From contig OY783199.1 in NCBI GenBank assembly GCA_963678675.1, forward strand, positions 24,611,546 to 24,675,545: a stretch of DNA of 64,000 bases, read 5' to 3'. The position numbers were made by a program, and so were the translations under genes. This document shows positions 1 to 11,590 of the stretch, in pieces. The DNA comes from Xiphydria camelus. Taxonomy: Eukaryota > Arthropoda > Insecta > Hymenoptera > Xiphydriidae. Each line of letters opens with the position of its first letter. Within the stretch, counting starts at the first letter, position 1. The notes beneath the pieces were generated by a model. The model saw only the letters and a list, made by a program, of their open reading frames with translations. It was not told the DNA's origin and did not search any database.

Positions 1-10
1 TATTTGTATA

Positions 11-147
11 ATACTTTGTTGAAGATTACATTTCAATCTACAACAAAGTACGATACTTTATCGATGTAGACCAAAAGTTCGTAGATAGTGAGATAATAGT
101 GTGATAGTAGTTTCTTTCTTGGCGAATAAGTTTAGCCTCATATAGAA
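11..147 (+). repeat. Half copy of the 42.6-kb fold-back element
   Basis: This segment aligns by eye with 42,685-42,825. Shared blocks include ctacaacaaagt, tatcgatgtag, aaaagttc, gagataat and aataagtttagcctc. At 42.6 kb the same sequence forms the right arm of an inverted repeat, so here only one arm is inside the window and the other would lie to the left. Confidence 0.8.
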
Positions 148-1062
148 TACCGTCGTTGGTTTAGGAATATCTCCTATGTGCAAATAACCTAAGGAAGTGA
201 AAAAAATGTTCTCAATTTTATTAAAATCTAAATAGGTTTAATTTATTATCGAATGTTAAACATTTTAAAGGTTATGTATCACATAGGTGATATTACCAAA
301 CAGTGCGGACGAACTTTCTGATACTAAATATAGTAAAATCGCAGAATCGGTAAAATGTGCACAGGAGATATTCCTGAACCACAACGATACGCTCCTCGTC
401 GGCGTATTGAGGAAATTATACACACGTAGGACACACATACGTATACACACGCCTCTCTCCGTTCGACATTTAACGCGCTCGTATCACCTGTTCGAGAGCA
501 CAGCCACCCATACGCGAGCGCAAATTAAATTTCAACGATATCACCGTCGCCCGCGCGGGCCGTGCTTCGATAAAGTTATCCGTTTAAATCAACGCTTTCA
601 CACGCGACGAGAGCGCAAATATTTCGCGTCCGTGCAGAGCCGCGACGACATCGGATTCGCCGCTGTACTCTCGCGCACACCACCGAGCCGCGCGACGTGT
701 AGAGGGCTGCCGCAGGGGTGCGAGATAAATAAGGGAGAACCCGCGGAATCGCTCGAGCCGGGGTTCGATGGTACGCAGCAGTCATCGACCCTCTTGATTT
801 TCGTCCTCGGTCGACTTATGCCGTGTCTGAGTGGGGCGCTGAGCGGCGCTTAGGGGTCGTAATGACTTTTCCGTTTGGCTGTCGGGGGTGCGTGTGCAGG
901 CACGCGACATCCCTGCGCCACCCCGAAACGCATTATCAGCTGTTATTCCCTCGACTACGGCAAAATTGTCGTTTTACGCAACACGCGCGCGCCGCTCACC
1001 CTCTGCATCCTACTTCTCTCGGTCCCCTCATCCTTCTCGGATAGCCACGCGTGGATGCGATA

Positions 1063-1086
1063 TCTCTCTCTCTCTCTCTCTCTCTT
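1063..1086. repeat. CT dinucleotide microsatellite
   Basis: An essentially pure CT run of about 24 bp, ending in TTTCTC. Confidence 0.95.
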
Positions 1087-2603
1087 TCTCGGCCCTCAAA
1101 GTTCTATGGGAAATATTGCGACCCGCGCGCTATATTGTGCAGAGACGCGTCGCACACACGTAACGGACGCCGGAAATAGATTTTCTCGACCTGCGTTATA
1201 AATGACGCACCGTGGAAAGAAAGACGTTATATGGGGGTATTAACCTGGCTACGGGGCTCTCTCCGTGTTGTCAGCGAGGTATGCGGGTGCGCGCTCACAG
1301 CCATTGTTGTCCCGTGCTTTTATAGTGACGTGTTTCAACGCTTTGAGTATGGGTATCAGGAGGTTAACGCGGTGAAGGTTTTTCGACGTTGGGTGAAGGG
1401 TGGTTTTTAAATATCGGGTTTGTGTGTTCCCATGTAATGGTTATGTGTGAGCGGTACTGCGATGTTAAGGTGTTTTTTTTTGCGAGGCTAAAGGGGTCTG
1501 ATATAGGGTTGCATGCAAATTTCAATATAATTGAGTTATTTCATTGGACACTGTATATTTTATTTTTTAGTCACTTACTTCAAGCCTTGATTATGATTAC
1601 TTACCACGCTTTTCTATTTACGTAAACGCACTCGGCCTTAAATGTCATTGTTACGGTCGAATAGACCGCGCTGACGTCGATCTAGCTCCGTTCCGCGATG
1701 AAGTATTCCTTAATGAAGGTACTTACTGGATTAATGGACTGTCCTGTAATAAAAGAACCGTTCCGATCAAATGGTCTTCTCCACAAATTAGGAGACATCG
1801 AATAGGAGAAGCCGCTCGCGACTTTTTGCGCGGGAATTGGAGTGAAAGGGAATCGATCGAGAATTTTTCGTCGAAAGGATTTCATTCAGCGATCGTTGTC
1901 GAATTGATAGATTGATCGCAGCGATTGATTGCACGACGAACTGCATTGACAGAGAATGTGGCTCAGGTCCATTAATTGATCAAACCATGTTTAATCTCAT
2001 TAAGTGTTCCACTTTCAATTCTATTTTTTTCTTCCAAAATTCCTAATCAAATTTGCCTCTTTTTTTTGAAACTATCGAACATAAATACGTCACGTCGAAC
2101 GAGTCCAAGTCCACTCTTCCAGTCTTGACAACTCTTTCTGCCACAGATTCCAGCTTCCGCGTATCTCGTACACGTGGCAGCACGCGTAGGGGTTAAAATC
2201 GATAGCGCCCTCCTGGTCGGTAAGGGTGGATAAAGCAGAATACTGCGAATATTCCGGAAGGGTGAAAAATGTCGCGGAACCCGAGTCGGGTTGGGGTGCA
2301 AGAGAGTGGGCCGATAAAATTCACTGTGAACCACCGTCGGTATATCCGCTACATTTTTTTGTTATCATATCCTCCCCTATTTAGGTATTTATCGTACCGT
2401 CCCGCGATTCTCGATATCCGTATCTCTCGGTACTGCGATACCTGCGTACGATCAGTTGCAGTATCACATGTAATTTCCCTGATATCAATGAGCAAAGTCG
2501 AACCCTCACTCGTATTTATTTATATAATTACTTCTCATCTATCGTATTCGAATGATAAAAGAATTTTATAACGAAAGATAATTTTTTTTTCATTCCGTTG
2601 CAG

Positions 2604-2768
2604 CAAAAAAACAAAATGGAGCGGCTCTGCGGACGAACAGTTTGGGTTCCGGAGCGCGGACACCGCCACTCGAAAGAAAAAGCAAATTTTCCGCCCTCGG
2701 TAGACTCTTTAAGCCTTGGAAGTGGAAGCGGAAAAAGAAATCGGACAAGTTCGAAGCCGCCTCCAGAT
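2604..2768 (+). CDS. Phactr: Phactr exon A: basic/NLS segment leading into first RPEL
   Basis: Internal coding exon of a phosphatase and actin regulator. Phactr proteins bind G-actin through RPEL motifs and PP1 through their C-terminus, controlling actomyosin. An acceptor with a long T-run ending ttgcag precedes 2604, and a gtgagt donor follows 2768. In the open frame (codons starting at 2606) the exon reads [19 protein letters not shown], then [20 protein letters not shown], then EAASR. This matches the vertebrate block just before the N-terminal RPEL (SDSL..THTPP..RKSKF..LGRIFKPWKWRKKKSEKF). The Lys/Arg cluster is the position of the family's actin-masked nuclear import signal. The exon is 165 bp, phase 1 to phase 1. 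The ATG at 2615 is in another frame, and the true start lies upstream of the window. Identification is by recalled family sequence, not by a search. Confidence 0.92.
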
Positions 2769-2877
2769 GTGAGTTTTCCCGGTGTTCTCTTGTTTGCCGC
2801 GGCGGAACAGTTTTTCCGTCTATAACTCCCGAACGAAAAAAACTAATCGAGCGGAATTCGTTTTGCTTCTGTTGCAG
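2769..2877 (+). other. Phactr: Short intron between Phactr exons A and B
   Basis: A 109-bp GT-AG intron: donor gtgagttttc, acceptor cttctgttgcag. Removing it restores a continuous Phactr/RPEL reading frame across a phase-1 boundary, which is the strongest gene-structure evidence in the window. Confidence 0.92.
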
Positions 2878-2976
2878 CGCTCGAAAGGAAGATCTCCGTA
2901 CGGGCGAATAGGGAAGATCTGGTGCAAAAGGGAATTCTGCTGCCGGAGAGTCCCACGTCTCCGATACCTGAAAATA
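2878..2976 (+). CDS. Phactr: Phactr exon B: N-terminal RPEL motif
   Basis: Second recognised coding exon, 99 bp, phase 1 to phase 1. It follows a 109-bp intron whose acceptor is ttctgttgcag; its own donor is gtgagtg at 2977. Joined to exon A the boundary codon is TCG (Ser), and the exon reads [20 protein letters not shown], then [12 protein letters not shown]. This is an RPEL actin-binding repeat. The consensus RPxxxEL is present as RANREDL, so the Pro is Ala and Glu-Leu is Asp-Leu. The vertebrate N-terminal Phactr RPEL also departs from the Pro, so this is likely still functional. The following Ser/Pro-rich stretch begins the linker. The short intron and perfect frame continuity make A-B splicing very likely. 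Confidence 0.94.
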
Positions 2977-3273
2977 GTGAGTGTTTCCTTTTAAATGATG
3001 TAACATGGTTTATACAGTGGTTGTCGTTCTATTTTTTATTCGTAATGTCCATACATACTTTTAATACAAACCTCTCGAATATATGATAAATCGATAAATG
3101 AGAAATAGGGTGCCAACCACTGGCGCGTGTGCCAACGGCAGTAACATTCACTCCTGCACCTGCTATTCGATATTACTGTGAACAGAGGCTTCGCTACTAT
3201 TTTTTTTATCACGACCCGCGTGCTCAACGATCCCGACACGTTTACGGGTGAGATTTCTGAAGCGTATACGAAT

Positions 3274-3490
3274 ATATGTATAACGCGTCCGCCCCCATAG
3301 CCTGAAATGCACGCAGTCGTAAATCCGGTCGTGGCTCTAAAGCTCCTTCGGGGAAGGAAACCCATAATAGCCATCTCGAACGAAAGAGGGTCGGAGAAAA
3401 TGACACCGAAGTCTACCGTCAGCTGAGACTCCACGTTGCTTGTCGCGAAATACATTTTTTATAATTCGCGAACCATTTTTCTCTTACCGA
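3274..3490. repeat. Diverged intronic tandem duplication, copy 1
   Basis: Aligns with 3521-3714 in the same orientation. Shared landmarks in order: tatat.ta..acgtcc, ccgtcgtg/ggtcgtg, aaagctc.ttc..ggaag, aatagcc, aa.gaaaga, gatgataccgaa/aatgacaccgaa, a gap-free stretch, then cgcgaa.catttttc. Reading both copies on the minus strand gives a shared peptide pattern (LT-FG-I then LSF-AI then LP), but each frame is interrupted and nothing is recognised. Confidence 0.65.
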
Positions 3491-3520
3491 GTTAGTTTTC
3501 CAAAGAAGTCGCCTAACGGA

Positions 3521-3714
3521 TATATATAATACGTCCGACGCGTTAATCCCGTCGTGTTTTCGAAAGCTCTTTCAAGGAAGCAGACACACAATAGCCGTGT
3601 CAAATGAAAGAAGACCCCAGGAGATGATACCGAATTCCAACGTCAACCGACACTGGGCGCTCTTAATCGTGAAATAAATTTTCCACAATTCTCGCGAATC
3701 ATTTTTCCTCGTGC
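3521..3714. repeat. Diverged intronic tandem duplication, copy 2
   Basis: Second copy of the block at 3274-3490, offset about 240 bp and clearly diverged, so the duplication is not recent. Function is unknown: it could be a dead mobile element or a duplicated intronic control sequence. Confidence 0.65.
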
Positions 3715-5238
3715 CGTGAAAGGAAGTCGATAACGAGGACGATGAATTGCGCGCCTCGTCGTTTTTCTTTTCGACATTGCCTATTGATCCTCTAACGAGC
3801 GAGATTCGAGCGCAGAGTCGAGGGCGTTTACCCCGCGCGAGGCACGTCCCTAGCTCCGGAGACTCCACCGGAAACAAGCACCGGAACTCGGAGGAATGAA
3901 ACAGACGGACGAGGGATGAATACCTCGCGAGGATAGTAATTACATTATGGTTATTATCGTCGTCAAATAAACGAGAGCTAAATTTCCGCCGCGAAGAAGG
4001 GCGCGGACGCACAGCTTCCTCATCTCGAACGACGTCCTCCGCGGAGTGGGTATGGGCGCGTTTTTATTGAGAAAATAAATCTTGGACGTTGTTATTAGAC
4101 TGCGGTTCAACTTAAGAGTGGTTTAAAGCTACTCGTGAATGGTTGCAGGAACGTTTTTATTTAAGGAGGCTGTGCTATCATAATTGTGATTGCCTGCAGC
4201 TATCTACAGACCGTTACAAATATTTACAAGGCGAGAAAACGCGATCCGATTGCAGAGGCGTAACTTCAACCGTAATTATCTCTTTTCGACTATTAGGAAC
4301 TTTTCGTCAATATGTGTATAGAAGTAATTTGTAGGTTGAGGTGTGAACTTCAAAATAGTATAGTTTACTTGTCACCTCAAGGTCATGGGTCAGGAGATAA
4401 TCGCGATTGATGCGTCATCCGTTTGTGATCGAAATTATTTCATCTCACCCGATACCTATTTCTTTAATCATCTCACGGTAAAGATGAAATCGTCTTTACC
4501 GACTACAAGTTTATATTCCCTCCACTAGATGGAACTCTATGCTGGCGTCAAAAAGCAAACTACGTTTTTTAAATAGACGATTCGTAAAAGCTTTTGCAAT
4601 TTTGCATTTTCTGCATTTTTTCAGAGAATGTACCGAATATTTTATTTCAAAAGGATTATATACAAACTCATTTTTCATTGCGGGAATACAGAGAATGATA
4701 TTCTTTATATTTGTCATCGCCATAATAATACAGGATGGTATGTTTTATATTTTGCAGCTATTTTTGCCCCTCTTTGTTTTTCATAGGCGTGGTATTATGT
4801 ACTTCAGTTGCGCCTAATACAAGGCAACCACGGTATTCGTTTACTGCGAAGTATAAAGCGTATATATATCTCTAGTATATAATAGGTTTACAAATCTAAT
4901 CGAGTTTCTAATCCTCTACACCTCCGCACTAAAAGCTGGTCGCATGAGAATAATTTATTGATCCTCTTATTTAGATTTTATTAGACGAGTTTTTATTCGG
5001 TATGACACTCGATCTCTCCTTATCTCTCGGACCCAAAATCTCGTCAGTCCCCCCATTCCGGTCGAACGATCGTTTTCTCTCGGCCGATGTTTTCTTCTCG
5101 AAAAGCCTGGGGATTAAATGCCGCCGAGGCGCGCGATAAGCGTGAAAAGTGGGATCATCAACGGCGATCCCTGTAATCAGCAGAATCCCAAAAGGCCCGC
5201 ATTTACAAGTTGGCCCCGCCACAAAGGACTCCTGAAAT

Positions 5239-5261
5239 CCCCCCCCCCCCCCCCCCCCCCC
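5239..5261. repeat. Poly-C homopolymer, 23 nt
   Basis: Uninterrupted run of 23 C inside the exon B-C intron. Run length in assemblies is unreliable, so the count may be off. The minus strand is a G run able to form G-quadruplex structures. Confidence 0.9.
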
Positions 5262-6264
5262 GAAAGTTACCGATCTCTGGCATTGGGACCGCACTGCGCT
5301 TAACGCCGAAGTTTTAATTCCTCGCCTTAATTACCGCGGACTGCGGAAATGCGAAAAACAAAAACTCGTTTTTCTGGCTCGGCAACGTGCGGTTCGATCG
5401 TCTCGCGCAGAGGAGTTTGTTCGACGAATCCAAGGGAGAAGAGGCTTTTATACCGGATTTAGTGCACTGCACAAAGCCTCGCACCGCGGCTCCACTCAAC
5501 GAGGAACGAACTTCCGTGGCGGTCCTCCGCGGCCTTGGAGGGGGGTAAACAAGATTAATGCGCTCAGGAAATATTCACGCTGTGCGCGCCGCTCCGTGAA
5601 ATGCAGCGCGAGCTACGCGGCCTCGACTTTTATCGTGTTACGTTTAATAAAGCGCGCGAACCGCGCGACGGCTAAACTTCGTTCGGAACAACGCGGAAGG
5701 AGGACCGAGCTCTCGTCCTGACGTTCATGGGAGCGAAGCGTCGACCGCACGCAGTTGCAGATTCGCTCGCACCCGTTAATCCATCAGGCGCCGTCTCGCC
5801 TCTGCACCCCCGTGTGCGGTCTTCCAAGTTTGACCGATCTCACGAAGCGCCTGAATAACGGCGAGCTCTCGAGATCGAATTGACTCGAGGATACCCGACG
5901 CCGAGCTCACCTACTTCCTCGCGAAAACTTTGCTCCTTTCCTCTCGGCTCTCAAGAGCAAAGGTAATTCCTCTTCGGGGGGTGAAGTGGCCGAGGGAGGG
6001 GGAGCTGCATCGACGCTCGTAGATTCGAGATCCCTTCCGCGCGCAATTGGTATGGCGAGTCGAGGGGTATAATATAAGTTCTCCGTTGAACGACCTCAAC
6101 TGTGCAGCGAACACGTCTGTCCGTATGCCTACCCCCGTGCGGAAACAGGTCGATTTCGGCGTAGCCAACTGCAGTCTACCCGGGTCACATTCCACCTCTT
6201 CGCATCAGCGACTTTCCGGATAACGACGCAAATTTGTAAAAAGACGGAATCGTTGACTCTTTAG

Positions 6265-6594
6265 GTCCCGCAGGGGAGCCCGGGCCCATCCAGCAATCCC
6301 AGTCGGCCCAGCAGCCCTCCCAGCAGCAGCAGCCGCAGCAACAGCAGCAGCAGCAACAGCAACAGTTGCAACAACAGCAGCAACCAAGTGGCGGTGGGGC
6401 GATCCCCGTCGCCACCCCCACGACGACCGGGGCGGCGCAACCCCAGCAACAACCACCCTCGGGCACTCCGACCCCCACGACTGCCAACCCCCATGCGGCG
6501 ACCGGCGGACCACCGTCCTCCCAACCCTCGCCCCACCCCTCGCCCCTCTACCCCGGTATGCCATCGGCCACCCAGCTCAACGGCACCACGCAAG
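6265..6594 (+). CDS. Phactr: Phactr exon C: Gln/Pro/Thr-rich linker
   Basis: Predicted 330-bp exon, phase 1 to phase 1, acceptor ctctttag before 6265 and donor gtaaga at 6595. The final A of exon B plus GT makes AGT (Ser), and the frame then stays open as PAGEPGPIQQSQSAQQPS, a CAG/CAA-mixed Gln tract (about 6319-6384, with one Leu and one Pro interruption), GGGAIPVATPTTTGAAQP and PLYPGMPSATQLNGTTQ. The composition is a disordered linker, as expected between the N-terminal RPEL and the C-terminal RPEL triplet of Phactr proteins. The linker is not conserved enough to recognise by sequence. Support comes from splice sites, phase match and frame. A second acceptor 9 nt inside is noted separately. 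Leu-rich open frames on the other strand are shadows of the CAG tract. Confidence 0.8.
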
Positions 6595-8671
6595 GTAAGA
6601 AAAGTTTGAGTTTCGAAAGCCCATTTCACCCCGCGACCTTCTCGGGGGGGTGGTGAGCGGCCGGGGCGCTCGAGCACCCTCGTCTCGGTCGCCTGCCCCC
6701 TCGGCGTCTACGTTTTCCCAGGATCCGCTGTTCTTCAATCGAATTTTCCCGAGTTTCCGCGATACTTCCGCCGAGTCACGCTACGCGACCGGGAACGTTC
6801 CTCCGGGGGACGACAGTGGCGTCTTTCGCGTCTTATCTATCCGGGCATTCAGGGTTGAGAGTGTGCGAAATGCGAGTCGATCCCAAAGCGACGCCTCGAC
6901 GGAAACTCATCTCATCGCGCAAGCCGCGGATAAACCTACGTGCGCACATGCATACGTGATCGAGATGCCCCGATTATACCGATACGACCTGGCAGAGGTT
7001 GCCGTTAATAGGGCGCTTTGAGTGCCCACCCCCGGAGCATCGAGAAACGTCGACTCCAGCGGAAGCGATCTCCCGCCAGGTTTTAATATTTCACGGCTCG
7101 CCGGGACTCGGGGACGGAGGAGAGCCACTTCCGGCGCCGCTTCGACCGTCTTCGTCCTCTCAGTCGGCTTGTATCCCAGGGAGGGAATTTATTTTTAAGT
7201 AAGATAAACGATTGCGCACCTTTTTACTCCAGTGCGCGCGGTACTGCCGATCCTTGCACGGCCCTCCCTCCTCCTCCCCTTCCGCCAGGACGGAAAAACT
7301 TTTGCATTAACGACACGCGAAAGCTGCGCGCGAGATTAATTCGTCTTCGTCGTCGCCCGTACCTCTCGACCGTGATAACTTCGACTTCGATGGCTGCGCT
7401 TTCCGTTCCTTGCGCGCACCCCCAAAAGCCAACCTTACACGAGCTCCGACCGTGCCTTGCTTTGCGCCAGACAAGGTTATCGGGTTTCACCGCTGGTTAA
7501 ACCGAAGCCCTAAAACTTCTCACCTATCCGCCGGCGTAATGCAATATTGTGAGTCCGCCGGATTTTCAACCCTTCCATCTGCCGTACCGGATTCGGTTGG
7601 ATCGAATCGCGTCTCCGATATATGTATGCTCTCCCCCGTGCCTCGGGCGGTCGCATCTGCGGTCGGTGTAGGTGCAGGTGCAGCAGGTATACGCGGCGGA
7701 GAAATGCGGCTCGCCTCCTCGGTAAGAGCTATTCCTCAGAAGCCTATCGCCCCCCGGAGGGACTGATAAACAACCCCTGTGCGCGGGGCGTATAAATTTA
7801 TTCGAGAAGATCCGAGAGACCGCGCGACCCAGTTCTCGCGTCCCTTCAACCCCTCCCCATCCATCTTTCGATTATTCGCCCTCTTGTATTGCCCGAAAGA
7901 AGAAATAACAGAGCTCGCGGAGCACGAGCGATGTAAATTACACGCGGCAAATGCAGAAACAACCCCTCCTCCTCGCGCGGTAAAATATTCACCGGACCGA
8001 CAACTCGCTAAACCGTATCTCGTGTCTCGTGTGTCATGTATACACGTCCGATAATATATCGAGGATTTACTCCGTCGGACGTGAACGATATGGTCCGTGA
8101 GTAATGGACGGCAGCGGTGATATCTCGGCGGGTATCGATCGTTTTTGCGTTTTTTCCTCTTCGAGGAGCGGCGGAGGTGCGGGTGGGAAAACAGATTTCT
8201 TCATTTTTTTGCGGTTGATTGGGAAAATGCTTCCGCGTTTATCGGGGGCACGACTTGAATTTTTTCCTTACAGCTCAGCCTGTCGTGTCATGTCTGTGGT
8301 AGGAATCGAAATGCTCCCCTTTCGAGTTTTGAGATGCTCCCCTTTTCGGGTCCAGGGATCATCCAGGGCTATGGTTATTCATAAATTGTAGGGTTATCGA
8401 AGGAATGCCGTCCCCAGCTTCTAGTCTCGCGGAAACCCATGAATTGTGTCTCTACTCCCATTATCTCATTATTTTACCCTTTTCTCATTTATATAACATT
8501 ACGGCGTGGTAGACAGATATATTCGTTAGGATTTGAAGAGAACAGTTATTCATCAAAATAACCAGCCGTTTTACATAGACGTAGAGCAAAACTCTGAGAC
8601 TCGGGTTGACAGCAGGAGGTGACATCTTGGGCGGTTTCACTGTACGCCCATATTTTCCGGGAAAGCCGCAC

Positions 8672-8678
<7 letters not shown>

Positions 8679-8714
<36 letters not shown>
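8679..8714. repeat. CT dinucleotide microsatellite
   Basis: Pure CT tract of 18 units, the longest dinucleotide tract in the window. Confidence 0.95.
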
Positions 8715-8718
<4 letters not shown>

Positions 8719-11284
8719 AATATGCGTGAGATTAGGGCGAGGGTGGATGAGAAGGCGCACCGAGAGGAGCCACAGACGAGTAGGGTGCGAAGGGGTTAAC
8801 CTCCGTGCAGAGAGCGGGCGAAACGTCGTCTGCCTCATGAGCACCGTAGCGCAATGACGATCGATACGCGTATACGTACAGTCGAGTCCTAGGCCCTCGA
8901 GACTCCGCCGACCCACCCTCCTTTTTATTTCATCCATATGCGGACACGTGTGTATGCACTCGCAAGATCAACAGCATATTACAGTCTGGCGCCGATCCAT
9001 CCTCAGACGGAGTGTGGAACCTCTGTGTAATCCCAGATTTCATCCCCCTTTCTGAATTCGTTTTCATGCACGCGTTTTCTAGGATCACTGATACGTTTAT
9101 CCTTCCCGCGCTTTCAAATAAGCATTCCAGAGGGATTAGGGGCTTAATTTCTTCCCCTAACGACCCGGTTTAGTGGCGGCATTAAAAATTCATTTCGACG
9201 CTGCGATTACACATAACGTCCTCGCGTGCATGTGGGACACTTTGCGGGCAGACGGGTGGTTTACCCGCAAGTGCACCATTGGCCCAATGGTGTGCGCATT
9301 TCGTAATGAAATTTCACTGCCCTTGTGTGTAATTAAACATTCTAATGGCACTTGCAGAGCCTTGCTCGCATATGTGTATCCCTACAAAAATAAGAAAGAG
9401 GGTTGAAAAGCCCGCAACATTTGCAAGCAACGAGGGCTAACGACGAGCGGGTGAATTATCAGCACGAGTTCAGTGCTCTCTACGTGGAATTTCGTTTCAC
9501 GTAGTACAGCGTTGACGCTGGGGATGATTCATACTTTATGATGCGTGAACTGAAAATTACCACGCGTGGCCGACACAGCGCCGATCCGTTTAAAGTTAAT
9601 ACACCAGTCGTCGCTTCGTTAAGCGCATTTGTCGAGGTACATTTTTGGTCCTCGACGCGCTTGTGTACACCCTCTACTTAGCCATACGCTCTTTACGCGC
9701 GGCTCACCGGATCTGGAAGAGCGATACTCGCAAGAAACTCGGAAAAGAGGGCTGGCAAGGGGAGGCGACGGCAGAATGGACTCGAAATAATTGCCAAAAC
9801 GGGGAGAGTGGACGAATGCGCGCGTACATGCTTCACCCCCGCGCCCCAGCTGCGTGGCGGTGTCGAGGGGCGACGGCGGGTGGTGCCTGGCGGTTGGTCG
9901 ATATTGACGCAACGCGGGGAAACCTTACGAACCGGCGCGTCGCATACACGTTGGCACGCAGCGCGCCCAGCAGTTTCCACGACACTTGGAGCTACGAGTG
10001 CGCGCACCGGAACGCGCGGAGCTCTTCACCTAACGCCGCTGCTCCCGTGCCGCCGGTGGCGCAGCGCTCGTCGTCGTAACCTTCCGTGTTGCGCGGCAGT
10101 AGGAAATTGAAATATCGTTCCAGCTCGTGGGCGCGAGTCCGAATCGCAATAACGATGGGAATTTGGAGTTTCCGGGACTCCCTGAACGCGTTCCTCGAGG
10201 TGTCCGAGAAGAGGGTCGGCGCGAACTCGTGTAATTCCTCGTCCACGCGGGTTTCCGTATTCCATTTCGCCACGGGGGTTTCGGTCACCCGAGCCCGTCA
10301 AGATTAGGGCGATCCGTCGGTAACGACCCTTTCGGGAAAATCCCGGGGGCCGCGTTGTAGATCGATCTTCTCGTACGAGGGTTGGGCGTCGGTTGGGAAT
10401 TTTGATCTGTATTCGGAAACCGGATTTGGCACGGAATTGAATCCGTTGAAGTACCATTAGGAGAGTGTCCGATTTAGAGTACTTTTAGAGCCGTTTTTCC
10501 GGTCGCGGTGCTCGTTAAACGCAGCCCCGAATATTCATCACGTAAGTCGTTATGCTACGATCAGTCAGGGGATGTCGAGGATAATTCGACTGTGGAGAGG
10601 ACTCGGGAAGAGGGTCCTCCTCCTGCTCGCGATTCAACGCTTTGAATGTAAACCGGATTCTGCGGTTGACAGAGTTCATCCGTCAAAGTGATATGATCGA
10701 AATTTATGCGGAATCGATACGCAATATCGACGCGTACCCGCGATCCAAAGCCCCGTTCGGTCTCCGTTGTTCTTCCGGCGAAATCCTTGTCTCGATAACT
10801 CTCCTCGAACGTAATAAGGAATTCGAAGGAAGAGATCGAAGTTCAAATATATTCCGTACACTCGCGCTACTCGGAGGGAACGGAGGGAACAACGATGGGA
10901 ATAAGAGGGTTGATGGAGAGTCCTCAAGGGGGAATGGACCCGGCAACCTCGTGATTAGGCGAATGATACGTAAAAATTCGACTTGACGCAAAAAGAGGGT
11001 CTCGGTTGAAGTGGGGCTGTTATACCTGCACGAAGATCTTCGACTTCCATTAACGTAATGCATCGAATGGAGTGGCTGGCTCAGAGTGGGCTTGCAGGGA
11101 TCTTCCGCGGTAGCTATTCTCGGGAATAGAATCGCTTTCGTGATGATTTAGATAAGCGTGTAATGCGCTCGATTTGATTCTCTAGAAAAAAAAACCTCAT
11201 TCCGTTATATTGGTAAACTAGTTCCGGATGGAAGAAAAAGCTCCGAGAAAATGATTCTGTTTGTAATGATCGTAAACCCTCAAC

Positions 11285-11590
11285 ATTTTTGCAAAAATCG
11301 ACATTTCTGCAGTTGAACTCGATACCCTATTCGATGCATTTGTTTTATGTTGATTCCGAAAATTACCAATTTATTGGAGAAATCTTAAATGAACATCGAG
11401 ATATCGATAATTTCAGTGGACATTTTTTTTCGTATATGAAATCGATGATATCTTATATTTTCTTTGAGATATCGTCTCGATAGCCATGCTTTTCGTAATC
11501 TGGGCGAAAAAATACACAAGATGGGGTGGTCGAGCGATTGATTCCAGAGATTTTGATTTTTACAAAAATATCAAAGAGTAGGTACCACTT
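11285..11590. repeat. Single copy of the GATATC hairpin repeat family
   Basis: Shares with the 35.4-36.8 kb array, in order: ttgattccgaaaatta, a tattggagaaatctt block, catcgagatatcgat, gatgatatcttatattttc, ttgagatatcg, gcgaaaaaatacacaagat, gggtggtcgag, gattccagagattttgattttt. About 300 bp, diverged. Confidence 0.8.

Larger units (their letters stand above)
1..2603 (+). other. Intron upstream of Phactr exon A
   Basis: No coding exon was recognised. The stretch holds the right arm of a fold-back repeat (11-147), a moderately CpG-rich block at about 400-1200 with a 24-bp CT tract, and AT-rich sequence otherwise. The polypyrimidine tract and acceptor for exon A close it. Because exon A starts in phase 1 and earlier Phactr residues are missing, at least one 5' exon must lie upstream of the window. 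Reading this as intron is inference. Confidence 0.6.
2977..6264 (+). other. Phactr: Intron between Phactr exons B and C
   Basis: A 3.29-kb GT-AG intron. It holds a diverged tandem duplication (3274-3490 and 3521-3714), an AT-rich stretch at about 4080-4900, a 23-C homopolymer at 5239-5261, and CpG-rich sequence at 5300-6200. No other exon-like reading was recognised; open frames here have no family resemblance. Confidence 0.7.

Noticed and set aside
6205..6677. Leu-, Ala- and Cys-rich minus-strand frames over the Gln tract
   Set aside because: They are shadows of the CAG/CAA repeats of Phactr exon C on the plus strand.
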